Source: Diaphorobacter caeni (lineage in GTDB: Bacteria > Pseudomonadota > Gammaproteobacteria > Burkholderiales > Burkholderiaceae_C). From it: 64,000 nucleotides of DNA. Below are positions 8,781 through 17,315 of this stretch, in pieces. The notes under the pieces were generated by a model. That model was not told the DNA's origin and ran no database searches. It saw nothing but the letters and a program-made list of their open reading frames with translations. Positions within the stretch are counted from its first letter, which is position 1. The number at the start of each line of letters is the position of its first letter. The translations under genes were made by a program, and so were the position numbers. The stretch spans positions 62,001 through 126,000 of the forward strand of contig NZ_JADKYZ010000008.1 of NCBI RefSeq assembly GCF_015354245.1, given 5' to 3'.

Positions 8781-9746
8781 TTACTTCGGGTTGCTGAACA
8801 GGAACGCGGCGGTGTTGTAGGCCACGTTTGGCTGGCGCTCGTAGGTCGCGCCGTAGATCCAGCTCTTGCTGCCAGCCTCGAAATACGGCGTCTCCGCGAA
8901 CGGGTGGCCGTCGATGACGTTGGTGAAGCCGAAGCCGGGTTCCGCCAGGCTGATGTCCGTGGAGCCCGTGCCGCCGATCTTGGGCACGTAGGCCAGAATG
9001 GCGTTATTGCCCCAGACGTCCTTGCCGGAGTCGCTGTCGTCAATCCAGACAGCGTCGCCCACCACGATCTCGGCAACGTTCAGGATGGTCTTGAGCTGCT
9101 CGATGGTGGCCGGGCCGGTCTGCGTGCTGGACAGGTAGGACTTCACTTCGACGTTCATCGTGATCGCAGTGAAGGCGTCGGCACTCAGCGTGAGCTTGTT
9201 GGGGCGCTTGCCGATCTTCTTGCGGATCACGTCCGCAGCCGCGCGGATGTCAGTGACCGGCGTGCCTGTCGCGGCGCTCCACTTTGTGCCACCCGCCAGC
9301 GCCATCACGTGGCCGGATGCATACGACGCAGCAGATGTGGCGAGCGTCGCCACCTCGATCTCGTAGTTGAGCAGCAGGATGTCGCTGGCGGTCGTCATCG
9401 CGATGCGGCTGATGTCCAGATAGTTGCCCACGTTCAGGCGGCGGCTCTCGTCGGCCTCGCGCAGCAGCTCGCGCGGAATGGGCACATCCACTGCGTATTG
9501 CTTGACCGCGTAGGTCACGCCTTCGTACTTGATGTCCACCCGTTTGGTCGCAGTGCCAGGAGCGCGGCGCAGGTTGTAGTTGCGCAGGCGTTCATCGCCC
9601 AGCTTGGCCAGCGTCACGGCGGACAGTGCCTGCGGCAGGCGCGGGAACAGCTGCTCCGCGATCATGGTGCCCTGACCCATACCCAGGAGCAGGCCGGTCA
9701 GGATCGGGTTTTGTTTGAGCCGGATCTCGGCTGCGGTCATCGTCAT
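8781..9746 (-). CDS. Major capsid (head) protein
   Basis: A 321-residue protein beginning MTMTAAEIRLKQNPILTGLL, with an AAGGA site eight bases before the ATG at 9744-9746. It has the layout of HK97-fold phage coat proteins: an N-terminal arm, a long helix region (RRLNVGNYLDISRIAMTT), and C-terminal VWGNNAILAYVPK and a Phe-rich end. It follows the protease/scaffold gene, as in Mu (I then T), and precedes the small head proteins. The gene would be the most highly expressed in the late operon. Confidence is high from gene order plus fold-like pattern. Confidence 0.85.
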   Translation of the reverse strand: MTMTAAEIRLKQNPILTGLLLGMGQGTMIAEQLFPRLPQALSAVTLAKLGDERLRNYNLRRAPGTATKRVDIKYEGVTYAVKQYAVDVPIPRELLREADESRRLNVGNYLDISRIAMTTASDILLLNYEIEVATLATSAASYASGHVMALAGGTKWSAATGTPVTDIRAAADVIRKKIGKRPNKLTLSADAFTAITMNVEVKSYLSSTQTGPATIEQLKTILNVAEIVVGDAVWIDDSDSGKDVWGNNAILAYVPKIGGTGSTDISLAEPGFGFTNVIDGHPFAETPYFEAGSKSWIYGATYERQPNVAYNTAAFLFSNPK

Positions 9747-9787
9747 GGTTCAGTTCCTTGAAGTGAGACGGGTTGAGGGCTGACGGA

Positions 9788-10858
9788 TCAGGCAGTCGTG
9801 GTGAACGACGTCACCGCTGTCAGCGCATCGGCGTAGTTCACGCCCTTGTGCTGCTGCATGTAGCCGCGTGCGGCCTGGTCGATCTCGGCGTCGGTCTTGC
9901 CCTTGGCGCTGCCCAGGACAGGTGTCTTGCCACCGGCAAATTCGCTGAAGTCCACCACCGGCTTGGCCGACGTGATCAGGTCCTGCAGCCACTGCGCTGG
10001 CGATACCTTCTTCGTCGTGTCGCCTTCAGAAAACTCCACCGGCTGCGCGTCGGCCAGCATGTCGAGCGTGGCCACTGCCATCGCCTTGTCCTTGGGAAGC
10101 AGCGTTCCGGCCTTGATCTGGGCTTCGGCGAAGCTCACGAAACCGGCTTTGCGGTCGGCCTTGGCGCGCTCGGCAAACGATGCGGCTGCTGCCTTGGCAT
10201 CCTTCGCGGCCTGGTCGGACGCTTCCTTTTCGGCCTTGAGCTTGGTAGTGGCTTCCTGCTCTGCTTTGAGTTTGGCGTTGGCTTCATCGAGTTGTGCCTG
10301 CAGTTCTTTACTCATATCGGTGGTTTCCTGTGTCGGGTCGGCGTTGACGGTTTCAGCAAAGGAGACGACGCCGACTTCGTCACCTTCAGAAAACTGGATG
10401 TCTTTGAGGCCCGCGATCGCAGGCGGCTGCGCGCCCAGAAACGCCACATGGCGCAAGTACCACTTGCCGGGCGTCGGGTTGTTGGGTGCGCTGGGTGGGT
10501 AGAACGAAGCGCTGCGCTTGGTAAAGCGACCAGCCGCCACCATCTCTGCGAACTGAGGCTCGACGCGGTGAGGGTTGATCGTGAGCACGCCAGCGGCATT
10601 GCGGCCGACCGACTGCACCCAGCCATAGGCAGGCAGGTTGTGCTCGGGGTGACCGATGGTCAGCGGTGCTTCACGCGTTGCCGGGTTGTAGCTCGCGGCC
10701 ATACCTGCCACGTCGGCGTCGCTGAAAACGTGCGAGGTGCCCTGATCGTCAATGTGCGTGCCAGCGCGGAAGATCTCGATTCCAGCGGGCAGCGTGACGG
10801 ACTTGGCGGCGGGTGGGGTTGCAGCGGCTTGGGGCATGACCGCTACTGTCGGAGCCAA
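9788..10858 (-). CDS. Mu I-like capsid protease / scaffold
   Basis: Up to 356 residues, the Mu I-type head maturation protease with a fused scaffold. The first half has the family pattern: HIDDQGTSHVFSDADVAGMA, then PLTIGHPEHNLPAYGWV (catalytic-region His/Ser of I-like proteases) and SASFYPP. The second half is a long charged coiled coil followed by a C-terminal domain. An internal ATG at 10313-10315 (MSKELQAQLDEANAKLK, residue 182), with AGGAAA upstream, could produce the scaffold alone, as with Mu Z. The longest frame opens with TTG at 10858; the ATG at 10837 is an equally possible start. In Mu this gene follows G; here G lies 20 kb away on the other strand. Confidence 0.88.
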   Translation of the reverse strand: MAPTVAVMPQAAATPPAAKSVTLPAGIEIFRAGTHIDDQGTSHVFSDADVAGMAASYNPATREAPLTIGHPEHNLPAYGWVQSVGRNAAGVLTINPHRVEPQFAEMVAAGRFTKRSASFYPPSAPNNPTPGKWYLRHVAFLGAQPPAIAGLKDIQFSEGDEVGVVSFAETVNADPTQETTDMSKELQAQLDEANAKLKAEQEATTKLKAEKEASDQAAKDAKAAAASFAERAKADRKAGFVSFAEAQIKAGTLLPKDKAMAVATLDMLADAQPVEFSEGDTTKKVSPAQWLQDLITSAKPVVDFSEFAGGKTPVLGSAKGKTDAEIDQAARGYMQQHKGVNYADALTAVTSFTTTA

Positions 10859-10865
10859 GCGCGAT

Positions 10866-10883
10866 GGCGACTAAATGACGCGC
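10866..10883 (-). promoter_or_regulatory. Candidate late-promoter element upstream of protease/scaffold gene
   Basis: On the minus strand the sequence reads GCGCGTCATTTAGTCGCC. It shares the core CATTTAGT and flanking GCGC/CGCC with the palindrome at 24420-24437 on the plus strand. Each copy stands just ahead of one of the two late blocks. A Mor-type activator site is inferred. Confidence 0.4.
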
Positions 10884-10898
10884 ACCACAGATTCACGC

Positions 10899-10935
10899 AA
10901 AAAAAAATGCCCCGCGTGCGCGAGGCAGGCGGGGC
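10899..10935 (-). terminator. Rho-independent terminator after mor
   Basis: Arms GCCCCGC (10909-10915) and GCGGGGC (10929-10935) enclose a 13-base loop. On the minus strand the stem is followed by nine U residues (A-run at 10899-10907). It lies 20 bases after the mor stop codon and so ends the early/middle transcript before the capsid genes. Confidence 0.88.
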
Positions 10936-10955
10936 GAAGTTGCAATGACAAGGTT

Positions 10956-11384
10956 TCAGTCTAGCGGCAGCACACCCTGTCGAGCTTTGATCTGCTGCTG
11001 GCGCCAGTCGGATTCGATGCGCCTGATTCTTGACGGCGTCAAACCTGTGACATGTGACACCTCGCGGTAGCCCATTCCTTTGCCCAGCAGATCCACCACA
11101 CGGCGGGCCTTCGAACTAGCCGCCAGCAGTGCGCCCACAGGAACGTAGGGCTGCGTGCCACCGTGATCTTCCGCCAAGCCCAGCGCCTGCGCCATCGCCA
11201 GCCGGGCCAGCGCTTCGGCGGGCACCGCATCCGCTCCTGGTGCCGAGATCAAGGTGATGAACAAGCTCGTCGCAAACTCGCGCCAGATCTCCGGCCAGTC
11301 TCGCGGCATCAGTACCTGCAGCGGCTCCAGCTGCATAGGTGACAGTTCCAGAGGGTCGAGGCGATCGAACAGGTCCACATTCAT
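10956..11384 (-). CDS. mor: Mor-family middle/late transcription activator
   Basis: A 142-residue protein with the Mor/C activator layout: an N-terminal dimerisation part (WPEIWREFATSLFITLISAPG), the beta-strand linker QPYVPVGALL, and a C-terminal helix-turn-helix (GMGYREVSHVTGLTPSRIRRI). In Mu, Mor activates the middle promoter and its paralogue C the late promoters; only one such gene is seen here. The ATG at 11382-11384 has GGAGAA nearby; an upstream ATG in frame lies inside the gemA gene and is less likely. A strong terminator follows. It may act on both late blocks of this prophage. Confidence 0.87.
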   Translation of the reverse strand: MNVDLFDRLDPLELSPMQLEPLQVLMPRDWPEIWREFATSLFITLISAPGADAVPAEALARLAMAQALGLAEDHGGTQPYVPVGALLAASSKARRVVDLLGKGMGYREVSHVTGLTPSRIRRIESDWRQQQIKARQGVLPLD

Positions 11385-11388
11385 CGGT

Positions 11389-11826
11389 TCATTCTCCGCG
11401 TTTGTGCCAGGCCTTGAGCGCTTCGATGCAAGTATCCAGCTGCGCAGGCGTGCAAAAGCGCAGAGCCGATACATGCACGGTGCGTGTCACCCACGCGTCG
11501 AGTGCCGCTTTGCTCGGGTTGTCGACGAGCCCGTCGCGATGCAGCTGATGCCACAGGGCCCAGACCTTGCGCTCGCGTGGGCTGGCTTCGGTCTTTGATT
11601 TTGCGAACTGCGGTCCGGTCATCGCGCCGCGACGCGCCGGTCGGGCCACGCCCAGGCGCTCTGCCAGACCTTGCATGTGATCACGGACTTTGGTCCGCTC
11701 GCCCTGGCTCATGTCGGTGCTGCTGGACTTGCCGGTGAGGTTGAGCAGCAGCGCACGGTAGTCATCCGTGCTGAGCTGCAGCTTGGACTTGAGCGCGTGG
11801 ATCGCAGCAATGTGATTCGTCGCCAT
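11389..11826 (-). CDS. gemA: GemA-like regulatory protein (DUF1018, Mu gp16)
   Basis: A 145-residue protein beginning MATNHIAAIHALKSKLQLST, the usual opening of the GemA/DUF1018 family, followed by DDYRALLLNLTGKSSSTDMS and the C-terminal KVWALWHQLHRDGLV. In Mu, GemA affects host gene expression and DNA supercoiling and is encoded just before mor, as here. The gene ends five bases before the mor start. Identification rests on the N-terminal pattern and the position. Confidence 0.87.
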   Translation of the reverse strand: MATNHIAAIHALKSKLQLSTDDYRALLLNLTGKSSSTDMSQGERTKVRDHMQGLAERLGVARPARRGAMTGPQFAKSKTEASPRERKVWALWHQLHRDGLVDNPSKAALDAWVTRTVHVSALRFCTPAQLDTCIEALKAWHKRGE

Positions 11827-11831
11827 GGCGA

Positions 11832-12158
11832 TCAGCCCAACACCAGTGGGCCCAGCCACCAGTTCCACAGGCCGACCAAGCTGCAGATCAGAAAAACCCA
11901 CTGCTGCACATGCATGGGCCACTGTCCTTTGATCGCGCTGACGATCAGCCAGCCGAGGTTACTGATGACGAACGCGCTGAAGCCCCAGCCGAAGTGGGCA
12001 GGTAGCGCAAGCAGCAGGGCACCGAGCATGCCGAACAATGCAGCGAAGACCGACAGGAAAAACGTCGGAAACGCCAGAGGCGCTACAAGCGATTCCGGGG
12101 TCGTGGTGCGGCAAGGGTCTAGGTTTTCGGTTTGGGACGTTTTGGGACGGGGTTTCAT
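11832..12158 (-). CDS. Small prophage membrane protein
   Basis: A 108-residue protein (ATG at 12156-12158; a GTG at 12209 would add 17 residues). After a polar N-terminus it has two or three hydrophobic helices: PLAFPTFFLSVFAALFGMLG, FSAFVISNLGWLIVSAI and WVFLICSLVGLWNWW. The last pair resembles the small NMN-transporter-like membrane proteins found in many phages, but the resemblance is weak. It lies just before gemA in the early/middle operon. Its function is unknown. Confidence 0.6.
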   Translation of the reverse strand: MKPRPKTSQTENLDPCRTTTPESLVAPLAFPTFFLSVFAALFGMLGALLLALPAHFGWGFSAFVISNLGWLIVSAIKGQWPMHVQQWVFLICSLVGLWNWWLGPLVLG

Positions 12159-12405
12159 GGCTTTGCGGGCGTCTCGTGTTGGTTTGGAGAACCCGGTGTT
12201 GACGGACACCGGAAACCGGACTCACCTCGCGCACCCCGATGGCGGGGTTGAGGCACGCAGCGCTGGAAGAATGGCAGCGGCACGTTGGCGCGTGAGCCTG
12301 CGGTGGTTGATGGCTATGGATGCACCAAGACACTTACCGCTTGTCCTGCCGACCTATCGCGCCCCAAGGCGGTCAGCTGCGCGTAGAAGGCCTATGCGAG
12401 GGTCG

Positions 12406-12822
12406 TCATTCGCTATTGCCTTTCGCGCCCCTCTTCATCAGCTGTTCAAAAGTATTTATTAGCGGTAGCGCCACGTTGTTGTAAACCGGGATGACGTCGG
12501 AGGCTTGGTAGTTGAACCCGTTCACAAATGTCTCAAGGGACGCCCCGCAGCCGTTCTTTTTCAGCCATTTCCAGTAGCCAACAGCAACCTCTATGTGCTT
12601 TGCTCGTTCCTCCATTGCTGCGTCGTCAAGCCGTCGCAGTTCGCATCGCGTCTGCACAACGCATTCAATCAAAAGCCCGAGTTTGGAGTTACGGCCCCAT
12701 CGGTCAGGGTTGCCACCGTGGATGATCAATCCGTCGAGGCGATCGATCCAGGCAGCGCGCTCTTCGTTTGAGAGCTCGCACAAGACCAAAGGAAATTCAG
12801 CGAAAGTCTTTGGGTTGTTCAT
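12406..12822 (-). CDS. Hypothetical early phage protein
   Basis: A 138-residue cytoplasmic protein beginning MNNPKTFAEFPLVLCELSNE. Its ATG overlaps the stop of the DUF3164 gene (ATGA at 12819-12822), so it is part of the same operon. It has a Trp- and Cys-containing helical middle (AVGYWKWLKKNGCGASLETF). No family is recognised. Downstream, 12159-12405 holds no convincing gene. Confidence 0.6.
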   Translation of the reverse strand: MNNPKTFAEFPLVLCELSNEERAAWIDRLDGLIIHGGNPDRWGRNSKLGLLIECVVQTRCELRRLDDAAMEERAKHIEVAVGYWKWLKKNGCGASLETFVNGFNYQASDVIPVYNNVALPLINTFEQLMKRGAKGNSE

Positions 12823-13436
12823 ACAGCTGCCACATCCAAGCTGATTGGCAAGTACTCGCCCGTTGCGTCGTCGCGGCGGTAGAAACGAACGTATGACTTG
12901 GTGCTCGCCGTCTGCATGCTGTCGCCGATGGCCTTCATTGCTTGCTGCCACTTTGGATCTGTGATGTCGAGCTGACGAAGTCCAAGCACGCGGCCGGTGT
13001 TGATGCGGCCTTCCTTGTCCGTCTGGAAAGCATGGTTCACCAGCGCGCGGATGTTGTCATTGGCACCCTGAGCCCACTCATGCACGCACTCGTCGATCAG
13101 CGCCTTGGCGGCCATGAGCTGCTCGCCAAACACGATCTTGTCTTGATTGGAGCGCACCAGCTTGTAGCGACCGTCGAAGCTCACCAGCGTGACGTTGCCC
13201 TTGTTGCCTCCGGACTTGACCCCGTACTGTTCCAGACTGGTCGAGACCAGCGCTGCAACATCCTGCATAGCCTGAAGTTTGAACTTCGACAGTCCCTGTT
13301 GCTGCATCTCTGCCATCTTGCAAAGATCTGTCACCACCTGGTGACGGAGCTTGTCGATGTCCTTCACTTTGGCGTCGGGTACCAGGTTGCCGTTGGCGTC
13401 TTGCCAATATCCGGCTGGGATGAAAACTGCGGACAT
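12819..13436 (-). CDS. DUF3164 family phage protein
   Basis: A 205-residue protein beginning MSAVFIPAGYWQDANGNLVP. It has the family pattern of an N-terminal GYWxDxxGxLVP followed by a charged helical region and a C-terminal LRQLDITDPKWQQAMKAIGD segment. DUF3164 proteins are carried in the early regions of B3-, D3112- and Mu-like phages; their role is not established. The ATG at 13434-13436 was chosen because family members begin here. Confidence 0.82.
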   Translation of the reverse strand: MSAVFIPAGYWQDANGNLVPDAKVKDIDKLRHQVVTDLCKMAEMQQQGLSKFKLQAMQDVAALVSTSLEQYGVKSGGNKGNVTLVSFDGRYKLVRSNQDKIVFGEQLMAAKALIDECVHEWAQGANDNIRALVNHAFQTDKEGRINTGRVLGLRQLDITDPKWQQAMKAIGDSMQTASTKSYVRFYRRDDATGEYLPISLDVAAV

Positions 13437-13447
13437 GGAGAATCCTT

Positions 13448-13708
13448 TCAATGTGTGTTGGCAGCGCCGTTGGCGGGGATGCGGGTTGCGAACTCCTGCA
13501 GCAGGTGGTCGTTGTAGGCAGAAATTCCGAGGATTGCGACGTGCGCAAGATTCGTTGGCAGCTGCTTGAGGATGTGGCGATGCGCAGCCAACAGCGCCGT
13601 CAAGACAACGAACGGTTCAGCACTTGGTCCTGCGACGTTGAGCATTGCGGTCGCGAGTTGCCCCACGCCATTGGCATCCTCATCGGTGAAATCGTTGTGA
13701 GTACGCAT
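13448..13708 (-). CDS. Small early phage protein
   Basis: An 86-residue protein beginning MRTHNDFTDEDANGVGQLAT, mainly helical (MLNVAGPSAEPFVVLTALLAAHRHILKQL). No family is recognised. It lies 11 bases before the DUF3164 gene on the same strand, in the compact early operon. The ATG at 13706-13708 was chosen because residues upstream look like read-through of the preceding gene. Confidence 0.55.
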   Translation of the reverse strand: MRTHNDFTDEDANGVGQLATAMLNVAGPSAEPFVVLTALLAAHRHILKQLPTNLAHVAILGISAYNDHLLQEFATRIPANGAANTH

Positions 13709-13718
13709 AACGATCCCA

Positions 13719-13925
13719 TCAGCAGCGGTAGCCGCGACTTGCGATTTGTTTGTGATCCAGCGCACCGTCGCGCACCGGTACTGCAGGGACGCCAGTCCAA
13801 ACCGGCGCGGCCATGCAGTTGTATTGAGGCGGTGGCGTGGCATTGGCAATGCGAGCCGCTGGCTGTACCTTGCCGCGTGGACGGCCACGGCCTTCGAGCG
13901 GCTGATGGGTGGAGGAGAACTTCAT
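13719..13925 (-). CDS. Small Pro/Arg-rich early phage protein
   Basis: A 68-residue basic protein beginning MKFSSTHQPLEGRGRPRGKV, similar in style to the small Arg/Gly/Pro-rich proteins at this place in transposable phages. A strong ribosome site (GAGGGGG) lies seven bases upstream of the ATG at 13923-13925 and supports translation. No function can be assigned. Confidence 0.55.
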   Translation of the reverse strand: MKFSSTHQPLEGRGRPRGKVQPAARIANATPPPQYNCMAAPVWTGVPAVPVRDGALDHKQIASRGYRC

Positions 13926-13936
13926 GCTTCGCCCCC

Positions 13937-14116
13937 TCAGAACCGGCTATTGAAAAACGCGGTCACGGTGCCCGTAAGCACCGCGATGGCGATGCAGATG
14001 GCCCACTCGCGAACGATGGGCGCCCACTGGCGGCGAGCCTTGCTCGACTCGACCGCTCCAGGCGCGAAGAAGAAGCCGCTGCGCGGCGCTTCCAGATTGG
14101 CTTTGGACTTTCTCAT
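13937..14116 (-). CDS. Very small membrane protein of the early operon (59 aa)
   Basis: A minus-strand frame of 59 codons from ATG (14114-14116) to TGA (13937-13939). It begins MRKSKANLEAPRSGFFFAPG and ends in one hydrophobic helix (IVREWAICIAIAVLTGTVTA) followed by FFNSRF. Its ATG overlaps the stop of the preceding small gene (ATGA), and the next gene starts 11 bases after its stop. It is therefore a real coupled gene, although short. Single-pass topology is predicted from the helix. Confidence 0.6.
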   Translation of the reverse strand: MRKSKANLEAPRSGFFFAPGAVESSKARRQWAPIVREWAICIAIAVLTGTVTAFFNSRF

Positions 14117-14268
14117 GTGGCTTGTCTCTTGATGAAAATGACTGCGATGGCGCGGGCTGCGGGGTAGTCAGCCATGGCTTGGCGGGTGGCTTCCTGGCTG
14201 TCCTCGAACAGGCCGGTAAAGGCAAACCGCCCAGTTGGAAGCGACACCCGGATTCGGAATATCGCCAT
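14113..14268 (-). CDS. Small early phage protein (51 aa)
   Basis: A 51-residue protein beginning MAIFRIRVSLPTGRFAFTGL with a short alpha/beta pattern (SQEATRQAMADYPAARAIAV). It starts four bases after the MuB-like gene and overlaps the next gene by ATGA. Similar tiny proteins follow the MuB gene in related phages. Function unknown. Confidence 0.6.
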   Translation of the reverse strand: MAIFRIRVSLPTGRFAFTGLFEDSQEATRQAMADYPAARAIAVIFIKRQAT

Positions 14269-14272
14269 GGCA

Positions 14273-15526
14273 TCAGCACCCCGCGATGACTTCAGCCGTG
14301 ACCTGCTTCCAGCCCACCTTGGCCGCCGCATTCATGGCGCGAGATACAAGGTTCTGCACGGCCAGCGGGTGGCAATTGCTTTGTGCGTCGGCCTTGCTGC
14401 CGCCGCGCGGAATCGACACCAGGCGCGCCCGAATGGCGTCGATGGCGTCGTCGGTCATCACGTCCTTCAGTGCGACGCCTGCGCGCCCGAACTTGTGGCC
14501 GAGGTAGCCTTCGAGTTCGGAGTCCAGCGGGTCGAGCTTGATGATCTCCAGACGTTGCACCACTTCGCGGATCTGCTTGCTATTGGTGTTGAGAATGTCG
14601 AGCAGTTCGGGCTGGGCGATCAGCGCGACGCCGAGCGTCCGGCGCAGGCCGTCCTTCAATTCCAAGAAGCGCTTCAGATGGCGCAGCATCTCGCGCGGCA
14701 TGCAGTGCGCCTCCTCGATCAGGATCAGGTGCCGGGTGCCCGCGCGGTGGCTGTCGAGCAGCATCTTGTGCACCGCTGCAAACTGCTGGTTCGGCGCGGC
14801 AGGCAGCTTCACGCGAGGGTCGAGCGCATGGGCGATGGCGTCGGCCACTTGCGACGAACGCATGGGCTTGCCGGAGCGGTCATCAGCTTCCATGCCGGTC
14901 ACATACGGGCGGATGATGATGATGTCGCGCCCTTCGGCCTTGATGCGCTCGCCCAGATCTTCCGCCAGCGTGGACTTGCCCGCGCCGGACTCGCCCACCA
15001 CCGCAAGGAAACCACTGTGCTGCGCGCAGTCCATGAGCGCGGCGCGCACGTAGCGCACGCTGGGTGTCTGGTACACGTCATCGACGGTCTGGATGTCATC
15101 CAGGAATGGGTTGCGCGTCAGGCTGAAATGCCTGCGCGCTTCAGGGCTCAATGTTTCGTTTCGAATTGCCATAAGTTCCTCCTTTGAAATTCGTGTTTCC
15201 TCTTCCACGCGCTCGGCCTTGACTGATGCAGCGGTGCGTTTTCCTCGTGCGGCGCATTCCGCAGAGATCGCGGCGCGGCGCGCAGCCGAGTCCGCTTGCC
15301 GCTTCTCGGCCAGCTCAGCCGCCGAGTACAGCGGTTCAATCTCGGCATCGGTGGCGCCGCGCAGGCGCAGCCATTCCTCGACGTCCTTCTTGAAATCGGC
15401 CACCGCCCGGCGCGGCCACAGGCCGTGGGTGATCAGGCGGCTGGCGGCGGAGCGGCTAAGTCCGAGGTCCTTGCGGAATTCCGCCTGCGTGAGGTTGAGG
15501 CGTTCAAATACGGGTGACAGGCACAT
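14273..15526 (-). CDS. MuB-like transposition target-capture ATPase
   Basis: A 417-residue AAA+ ATPase. It has an N-terminal helix-turn-helix (residues about 10-35, LTQAEFRKDLGLSRSAASRL), a basic linker, Walker A GESGAGKST (178-186) and Walker B LILIEEAH (267-274). The C-terminal half resembles ExeA/MuB-type ATPases (LGVALIAQPELLDIL, sensor-like). MuB binds target DNA non-specifically, activates the transposase and confers target immunity. Its start is next to the transposase stop (one base between genes), as in other transposable phages. Identification is strong. Confidence 0.93.
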   Translation of the reverse strand: MCLSPVFERLNLTQAEFRKDLGLSRSAASRLITHGLWPRRAVADFKKDVEEWLRLRGATDAEIEPLYSAAELAEKRQADSAARRAAISAECAARGKRTAASVKAERVEEETRISKEELMAIRNETLSPEARRHFSLTRNPFLDDIQTVDDVYQTPSVRYVRAALMDCAQHSGFLAVVGESGAGKSTLAEDLGERIKAEGRDIIIIRPYVTGMEADDRSGKPMRSSQVADAIAHALDPRVKLPAAPNQQFAAVHKMLLDSHRAGTRHLILIEEAHCMPREMLRHLKRFLELKDGLRRTLGVALIAQPELLDILNTNSKQIREVVQRLEIIKLDPLDSELEGYLGHKFGRAGVALKDVMTDDAIDAIRARLVSIPRGGSKADAQSNCHPLAVQNLVSRAMNAAAKVGWKQVTAEVIAGC

Positions 15527-15527
15527 G

Positions 15528-17303
15528 TCAGGCTCCTCCTGCTACGACGCGCAGACCGGCGCGCACGGTGAGACGGTCGTGGAGCGCCTGCAGCTCGTCT
15601 TCGGGCACACCATCCGGGTACCAGGACTTGATCTGCGAGGACTTCTCGGCGGTCAGTTCCAAGCCCATGCGACGCAGCTCTAGCGCAGCTTCGAAGGTGT
15701 TCAAGATGCGTGCAGGTGCTGGGGTACGGTTGGTTGTGACAGCAGGTGTCAGCTCGGCGCCCTGGCGCGGCAGGAACGTGCGCTCGGGCGCCAGCTCCAT
15801 CGGCTTGTATGGATCGATGCGGCCACCGAACGGCACGGCCTTGGATTTGCGCGCGGCGTCCAGTTCGTCCTGCGTGGTGACGTCGTAGGCCGCGAACGCC
15901 ACCTCTTTGCGGTTGGTGTCGAGCACGGTGTCGGCGTGACGATTCCAGTCCTCGCCGATCACGTTGCCATCCACGCGGAACCCCGCATCGTCGCGCTCGA
16001 TCACCGGCACGCTGTGCAGCACTTCGTTGCCGTCCGAATCCTTCTCCACCACCATGACGGCGTCGGACATCCATGGGTTGATGGCAATCGCCAGCTTCTC
16101 GCCGACCATCACCTGCGGCACGCTGCGCACGTCGTAGTCGCGCCCCTTGAACGACACGGTGAGCATGTCGGAGACCTTGCGGCTCTCGGGCTCATGCGTG
16201 AGCAGCTCGCGGCACAGTTCCACGCTCGGGGCAATGCGCAGTTGCTCCTGGGCAATGGTCATCCATTGGTCAAAGCGCGTCTTTCCGTGACGGCTGTGGA
16301 TCTTGTTGGCGTTGAACCAGCGTGCCCAGCGACGCGCCTGCGTGTTGAGTTCTTCGATGCTCTGCACCGGCGCCAGGCGCAGGCCCGACTCGAAGCTGCG
16401 CTCGATCAGGTTGCGGCCGTTTTCGATCTGGCCGGTGGCGCGAGCATTGCCGGGAGCGTGGGCGATCAGCTGCACCTGCAGGCGGCGGGCGAGATTCTTG
16501 AACAGGCCCGAGGTGTTGGCGCTGCCCATGTCCATCATCAGGATGAACGGCACGCCGTAGAACGGATCGTTGGCGCGCTGCTGAATGGCGTTGATGAATA
16601 CCTGCGTGAGGTTGTCCGCGCTCTCGGCACCGAACACGTATTCGAGGTAAAGACTGCCGCTGTTGTGGCAAGACGCCTCGTAAGACCACACGCGGTCGGC
16701 TTCGATGCGCTTCAAATTGGCAGGCTTGTTCTTGTAGAACTTGTCGCGCTCCATCACCTGCAGGCCGCTCTCGGCCTGCGTGCGGGCGTTCAGGTAATAC
16801 AGCACGCACAGGCTGGCGTCGATTTGCCAGACGTGGTTGGGGTGCAGGCTGCGCAGCTCGACCGCAGGCTCGGGCCGGTTGAGCTGGTCGGGGTGCAGAC
16901 CGTAGTGGCGCAGCGCGCGTGCCACCGCACTGTCGGACAGCGGCAGCACCTCGCCGGTGGTGGGGTCGGTGCGCTCGGCGCGGACCTCACCGTTGGTGCG
17001 CAGGATCTCCAGAGCTTGGCCGATGGACATCAGGCGCTTGTTGGTCTTGCGGTGGCTCACCATCAGCAGCGCGCTGATGGTGACAGCCTCGGCGCGGGGC
17101 AGACTCACGTCACCCGCGTCACTTCTTTGCTTTCGTTCAGGCATCACAGTGACCTTCTTGAGATGGCGGTAGAGAGTGGGCAAACTGATGCTCAGCTCCC
17201 TGCACGCATCGGCATAGATCGCCTGCTTGCCGCCTTGCGCGGAGGTGGCTGCGAGTGCGGCCACCTCCACCAGGCGCTGGGTCAGCGTTGCATTGAGCGG
17301 CAT
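15528..17303 (-). CDS. MuA-like DDE transposase
   Basis: A 591-residue transposase of the Mu/B3 type. It has N-terminal HTH segments (DACRELSISLPTLYRHLKK), an rve-type catalytic core with D162 in VWQIDAS, D258 in ILMMDMGSAN and a Glu in GQIENGRNLIERSFE (E294 or E301), and a C-terminal Mu-transposase beta-barrel and MuB-contacting tail. It is shorter than Mu A (663 residues) but in the range of the B3/BcepMu types. It cuts and joins the prophage ends and drives replicative transposition. The start ATG has AAGGA eight bases upstream. The gene looks intact. Confidence 0.96.
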   Translation of the reverse strand: MPLNATLTQRLVEVAALAATSAQGGKQAIYADACRELSISLPTLYRHLKKVTVMPERKQRSDAGDVSLPRAEAVTISALLMVSHRKTNKRLMSIGQALEILRTNGEVRAERTDPTTGEVLPLSDSAVARALRHYGLHPDQLNRPEPAVELRSLHPNHVWQIDASLCVLYYLNARTQAESGLQVMERDKFYKNKPANLKRIEADRVWSYEASCHNSGSLYLEYVFGAESADNLTQVFINAIQQRANDPFYGVPFILMMDMGSANTSGLFKNLARRLQVQLIAHAPGNARATGQIENGRNLIERSFESGLRLAPVQSIEELNTQARRWARWFNANKIHSRHGKTRFDQWMTIAQEQLRIAPSVELCRELLTHEPESRKVSDMLTVSFKGRDYDVRSVPQVMVGEKLAIAINPWMSDAVMVVEKDSDGNEVLHSVPVIERDDAGFRVDGNVIGEDWNRHADTVLDTNRKEVAFAAYDVTTQDELDAARKSKAVPFGGRIDPYKPMELAPERTFLPRQGAELTPAVTTNRTPAPARILNTFEAALELRRMGLELTAEKSSQIKSWYPDGVPEDELQALHDRLTVRAGLRVVAGGA

Positions 17304-17315
17304 GGGGGTGAGTCC

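Noticed and set aside
14000-14280. Longer frame (110 codons) at 13947-14279 on the minus strand
   Set aside because: Overlaps two short genes coupled by ATGA; its translation is Pro/Arg/Ser-rich and patternless.
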